A stretch of 64,000 bases of DNA from Caldicellulosiruptor bescii DSM 6725 (GTDB lineage: Bacteria > Bacillota > Thermoanaerobacteria > Caldicellulosiruptorales > Caldicellulosiruptoraceae): positions 576,501 to 640,500 of the forward strand of contig NC_012034.1 of NCBI RefSeq assembly GCF_000022325.1, given 5' to 3'. Shown here piece after piece: positions 61,619 through 64,000 of this stretch (the first letter of the stretch is position 1; each line of letters opens with the position of its first letter). The notes beneath the pieces were generated by a model. The model was given only the letters and a program-made list of their open reading frames with translations. It made no database searches and had not been told where the DNA came from. Made by a program: the position numbers and the translations under genes.

Positions 61619-61795
61619 TGATTGAAAATAAAAACCAAATATGATATAATTAAGGCAAATCTTTGAATAAATTAAGGTAGTATCAAATTCATGCCCTGTT
61701 CGTGAATTAAACTGTTTTCGACCATAAATCATTAATGGTTTATTTCCACCTTTTAGAACGACTACACTTCCAATTGGAAGCCATTTGCTTTCCAT
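61598..61795 (-). pseudogene. Truncated DUF4176 gene
   Basis: From ATG 61795 (RBS TGGAGGTGATTAAG) the frame reads MESKWLPIGSVVVLKGGNKPLMIYGRKQ, closely similar to the intact copy at 44756-45010. Homology stops after GHEFD at about 61682. The remaining codons are unrelated and run into the IS605-like hairpin. It looks cut by an insertion or deletion. The surrounding 61493-62027 spacer otherwise holds no gene. Confidence 0.7.
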
Positions 61796-61963
61796 CTTAA
61801 TCACCTCCATAACCTTTATTTTGATTTTATTAAAAAAAAAAGAAACGTCAATAGATGTTTTTGTAATATATAGTTATAAATTCAAATACCCTAACTTGCT
61901 ATTTTTTAAAATTTTGTTGATAAACCAACTACCAATGTGATAAAGTATATAACAAAGAATAAT

Positions 61964-61977
61964 CGAAATCGCTTACA
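61964..61977 (+). promoter_or_regulatory. LacI-type operator upstream of the regulator gene
   Basis: CGAAATCGCTTACA fits the LacI/CcpA-family pattern (GNAANCGNTTNC). It lies 50 nt ahead of the lacI-like gene, so autoregulation, or catabolite control by CcpA, is likely. Confidence 0.6.
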
Positions 61978-62027
61978 ATTCCTGTATTTGATAAAATTAA
62001 AAAGGAAAATGAAAGGGGGCAGAGCAT

Positions 62028-63014
62028 TTGCCGTCGATTGAGGATGTTGCAAAAAGAGCTGGTGTTTCAAAGGCAACTGTGTCAAGAGTTATAAATGGAA
62101 CAGCAAACGTCTCTGAGAAAAAGAAAAAGGCTGTTTTGGAAGCTATTAAAGCTTTGAATTATACTCCAAATGTGACAGCCAAAAATTTAGCAAGAAGAAA
62201 GACAGATACAATAGGAATCATAATCCAACAGCTCAGTAGCTGGTTTTACAGTGAAGTTGTGGGGTTACTCAACAAATATATAACCCAGCGCGGGTACGGG
62301 GCTATATTTTGTCAGCTGATAGATAATATTGACTACTTCAAATTTTTGGTAGGTAGAGTGGATGGAGTTATAGTTTTTGGATATAAAAGTATTGATAAAC
62401 AAGCACTAAAGCTTTTGCATGCTAACAATGTTCCAGTTGTTCTTGCTGAAAACAATACTGAATTTACAAATGTTCCGAGGATAAATGTAAACAACCTGCA
62501 GGGTGGCTACATTGCAACAAAGTACCTTATTGAAAAAGGTTGCAGGAAAATTGTACATATATCAGGTCCGCTTGAGTCTTTTGAAAGTGTTGCAAGATAT
62601 GAGGGGTATAAGGCAGCATTAAAAGACTTTGGAATAAAATTTGATGAAGAACTTGTCATCGAGGGAGATTTTATGTTTCAAAAGGCATATGAAAATACAA
62701 AAAAGCTTTTACAAAACAAAAAAATAGATGGCATATTTGCAGCAAACGACCTTATGGCATATGCAAGTATGTACGCATTAGATGAGATGGGAATGTCTGT
62801 CCCAAATGATGTGAAAGTAGTCGGGTTTGACGATGTGGATTTAGTAGGGCTTCAGCTCAGCAAAATGCCAAGACTTACAACAGTTCGCCAGCCAATTGAC
62901 CTTATGGCAAAGACAGCTTGTGATATTCTTTTTGAAAAAATAGATAACCCGAACAAAAAATTTGAAAGTGAATATATTCTTGACACTCAGCTTATAATCA
63001 GACAATCTGCATAA
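62028..63014 (+). CDS. LacI-family transcriptional regulator
   Basis: 328 residues. N-terminal helix-turn-helix SIEDVAKRAGVSKATVSRVINGTANVSEKKKKAVLEAIKALNYTPN (about 3-48), then a hinge helix and a sugar-binding domain (IGIIIQQLSSWFYSEVV, DGVIVFGY, IVHISGP, GIFAANDLMAYASM, VKVVGFDDVDL). TTG start after GAAAGGGGGC. The next gene is xylulokinase, so it likely controls pentose catabolism in response to a sugar (inference). An operator-like site lies upstream. Confidence 0.93.
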   Translation: MPSIEDVAKRAGVSKATVSRVINGTANVSEKKKKAVLEAIKALNYTPNVTAKNLARRKTDTIGIIIQQLSSWFYSEVVGLLNKYITQRGYGAIFCQLIDNIDYFKFLVGRVDGVIVFGYKSIDKQALKLLHANNVPVVLAENNTEFTNVPRINVNNLQGGYIATKYLIEKGCRKIVHISGPLESFESVARYEGYKAALKDFGIKFDEELVIEGDFMFQKAYENTKKLLQNKKIDGIFAANDLMAYASMYALDEMGMSVPNDVKVVGFDDVDLVGLQLSKMPRLTTVRQPIDLMAKTACDILFEKIDNPNKKFESEYILDTQLIIRQSA

Positions 63015-63058
63015 AATATATTTTCAAGACAAAAATTCAAGAAAGGAAGGTGTTTTGA

Positions 63059-64000
63059 ATGTATTTTATTGGAATTGATGTTGGAACATCTGGTACAAAA
63101 ACTATTTTAACTGATTCAAAAGGCAACATTTTGGCAACAGCAACTTTTGAGTATCCTCTTTATCAGCCTCAGATTGGATGGGCTGAGCAAAACCCTGAAG
63201 ACTGGTGGGATGCAAGCGTAAAAGGAATTAAAGCTGTGCTTGAAAAGTCAAAGGTAGACCCAAAAGAAGTCAAAGCTGTAGGACTTACTGGGCAGATGCA
63301 TGGGCTTGTTATGCTTGACAAAAACTACAATGTCATAAGACCATCAATAATCTGGTGTGACCAGAGAACGGCAAAAGAATGTGATGAGATTACACAAAAA
63401 GTTGGCAAGGAAAGACTTATTGAAATAACAGCAAACCCTGCACTGACAGGTTTTACAGCGTCAAAGATTTTGTGGGTAAAAAACAATGAACCCCAAAATT
63501 ATGAAAAGGTTTACAAGATTTTGCTTCCAAAGGACTATATAAGATTTAAACTCACAGGCGAGTTTGCAACAGATGTATCAGATGCATCTGGCATGCAGCT
63601 TTTGGACATTAAAAACAGGTGCTGGTCTGATGAAGTTCTTGAAAAGCTTGAGATAGACAAAGATCTTCTTGGGAAAGTCTATGAGTCACCAGAGGTTACT
63701 GGAAAAGTGAGTAGGCAAGCAAGTGAGATTACAGGTCTTTGTGAAGGGACGCTTGTTGTTGCAGGTGGAGGGGACCAAGCAGCAGGTGCTGTTGGAAATG
63801 GCATAGTAAAGACGGGTGTGATTTCTTCTACAATAGGTTCGTCTGGTGTTGTTTTTGCCCATCTTGACGAGCTTAAGATTGACCCACAGGGAAGGGTTCA
63901 TACATTTTGTCATGCAGTGCCGGGAAAATGGCATGTGATGGGTGTAACTCAAGGTGCCGGGCTTTCTCTCAAGTGGTTTAGAGACAACTTTGCTCACGTC
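63059..64000 (+). CDS. xylB: Xylulokinase (5' part; runs off the window)
   Basis: FGGY-family kinase phosphorylating D-xylulose to xylulose 5-phosphate. The 314 codons in the window start MYFIGIDVGTSGTKTILTD (phosphate loop), followed by VGLTGQMHGLVMLD, diagnostic for XylB, then WCDQRTAKE, LLPKDYIRFKLTGE, VAGGGDQAAGAVGNG and QGAGLSLKWF. About 490-500 residues are usual, so roughly the last third is missing. RBS AAAGGAAGG; 44 nt after the LacI-type gene, probably one operon. Confidence 0.95.
   Translation, partial: MYFIGIDVGTSGTKTILTDSKGNILATATFEYPLYQPQIGWAEQNPEDWWDASVKGIKAVLEKSKVDPKEVKAVGLTGQMHGLVMLDKNYNVIRPSIIWCDQRTAKECDEITQKVGKERLIEITANPALTGFTASKILWVKNNEPQNYEKVYKILLPKDYIRFKLTGEFATDVSDASGMQLLDIKNRCWSDEVLEKLEIDKDLLGKVYESPEVTGKVSRQASEITGLCEGTLVVAGGGDQAAGAVGNGIVKTGVISSTIGSSGVVFAHLDELKIDPQGRVHTFCHAVPGKWHVMGVTQGAGLSLKWFRDNFAHV

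Noticed and set aside
1-64000. CRISPR array, prophage or integrated plasmid
   Set aside because: I saw no regularly spaced repeats, no phage structural genes and no replication or integrase genes in the window.

Overview
The window reads as chromosome from a low-GC, anaerobic, probably thermophilic Gram-positive (Firmicutes/Clostridia). Gene content and style look most like the genus Caldicellulosiruptor. This is inferred from an anaerobic ribonucleotide reductase, a large 'bacterial Alu-type' SRP RNA, a Re-type citrate synthase, polysaccharide and pentose sugar genes, AT-rich spacers and AAGGAGG-type ribosome binding sites. No database comparison was possible. Almost all of the sequence is compact housekeeping and metabolic chromosome. 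Accessory DNA is confined to a few short patches.

Layout. 0-9.4 kb: citramalate synthase, a LysM/CAP secreted protein, a 2x[4Fe-4S] ferredoxin and an orphan fumarase-type beta subunit. These are followed by the conserved block yaaO-like decarboxylase, tmk, darA (c-di-AMP receptor), yaaR, holB and ricT, then rmuC. 9.4-18.3 kb: the oxidative half of a split TCA cycle (Re-citrate synthase, aconitase, isocitrate dehydrogenase) with a GntR/FCD regulator at its end. It is interrupted by an AbiEii-type nucleotidyltransferase toxin pair, a decayed ISLre2 transposase and an orphan amino-acid-type binding protein. 18.3-30 kb: a divergent cyanophycin-synthetase-like ligase, SRP RNA, a membrane diguanylate cyclase coupled to a TGS/uridine-kinase-like protein, a secreted repeat protein, CoA-disulfide reductase, DedA, and a G5/3D cell-wall protein. 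30-38 kb: GH130 phosphorylase, zinc alcohol dehydrogenase, tRNA-Ser(GCU), an orphan histidine kinase with a membrane partner, a DUF2156 protein and three CotS-like kinases, the middle one degenerate. 38-45 kb: coaX, YbjQ, LL-diaminopimelate aminotransferase, a NapH-like ferredoxin, and nrdD with a textbook pair of NrdR boxes. A decayed DUF4176 (type VII secretion-associated) locus follows. 45-55 kb: ROK glucokinase, an SGNH hydrolase and the glgBCDAP glycogen operon on the minus strand. 55-64 kb: radC, a LysM protein with an unnamed C-terminal domain, ribDE-ribBA-ribH under an FMN riboswitch, an isolated IS605-type end hairpin beside a truncated DUF4176 gene, then a LacI regulator and xylulokinase, which runs off the window.

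How the genes work together. Citrate synthase, aconitase and IDH would make 2-oxoglutarate for glutamate in an organism without a full TCA cycle. An almost identical palindrome (14 of 18 positions) lies in the citrate synthase leader and over the -35 element of the aconitase promoter. The GntR protein is the obvious candidate to bind it. The glg operon plus glucokinase handles storage glucan. LacI plus XylB begins a pentose catabolic unit.

No single gene cluster here is a clear undescribed system. The items most worth a second look are the shared citrate/aconitase operator, the divergent CphA-like ligase, the kinase/pseudokinase/kinase trio, the histidine kinase with a membrane partner but no response regulator, the two DUF4176 relics, and the unnamed C-terminal domain of the LysM protein.
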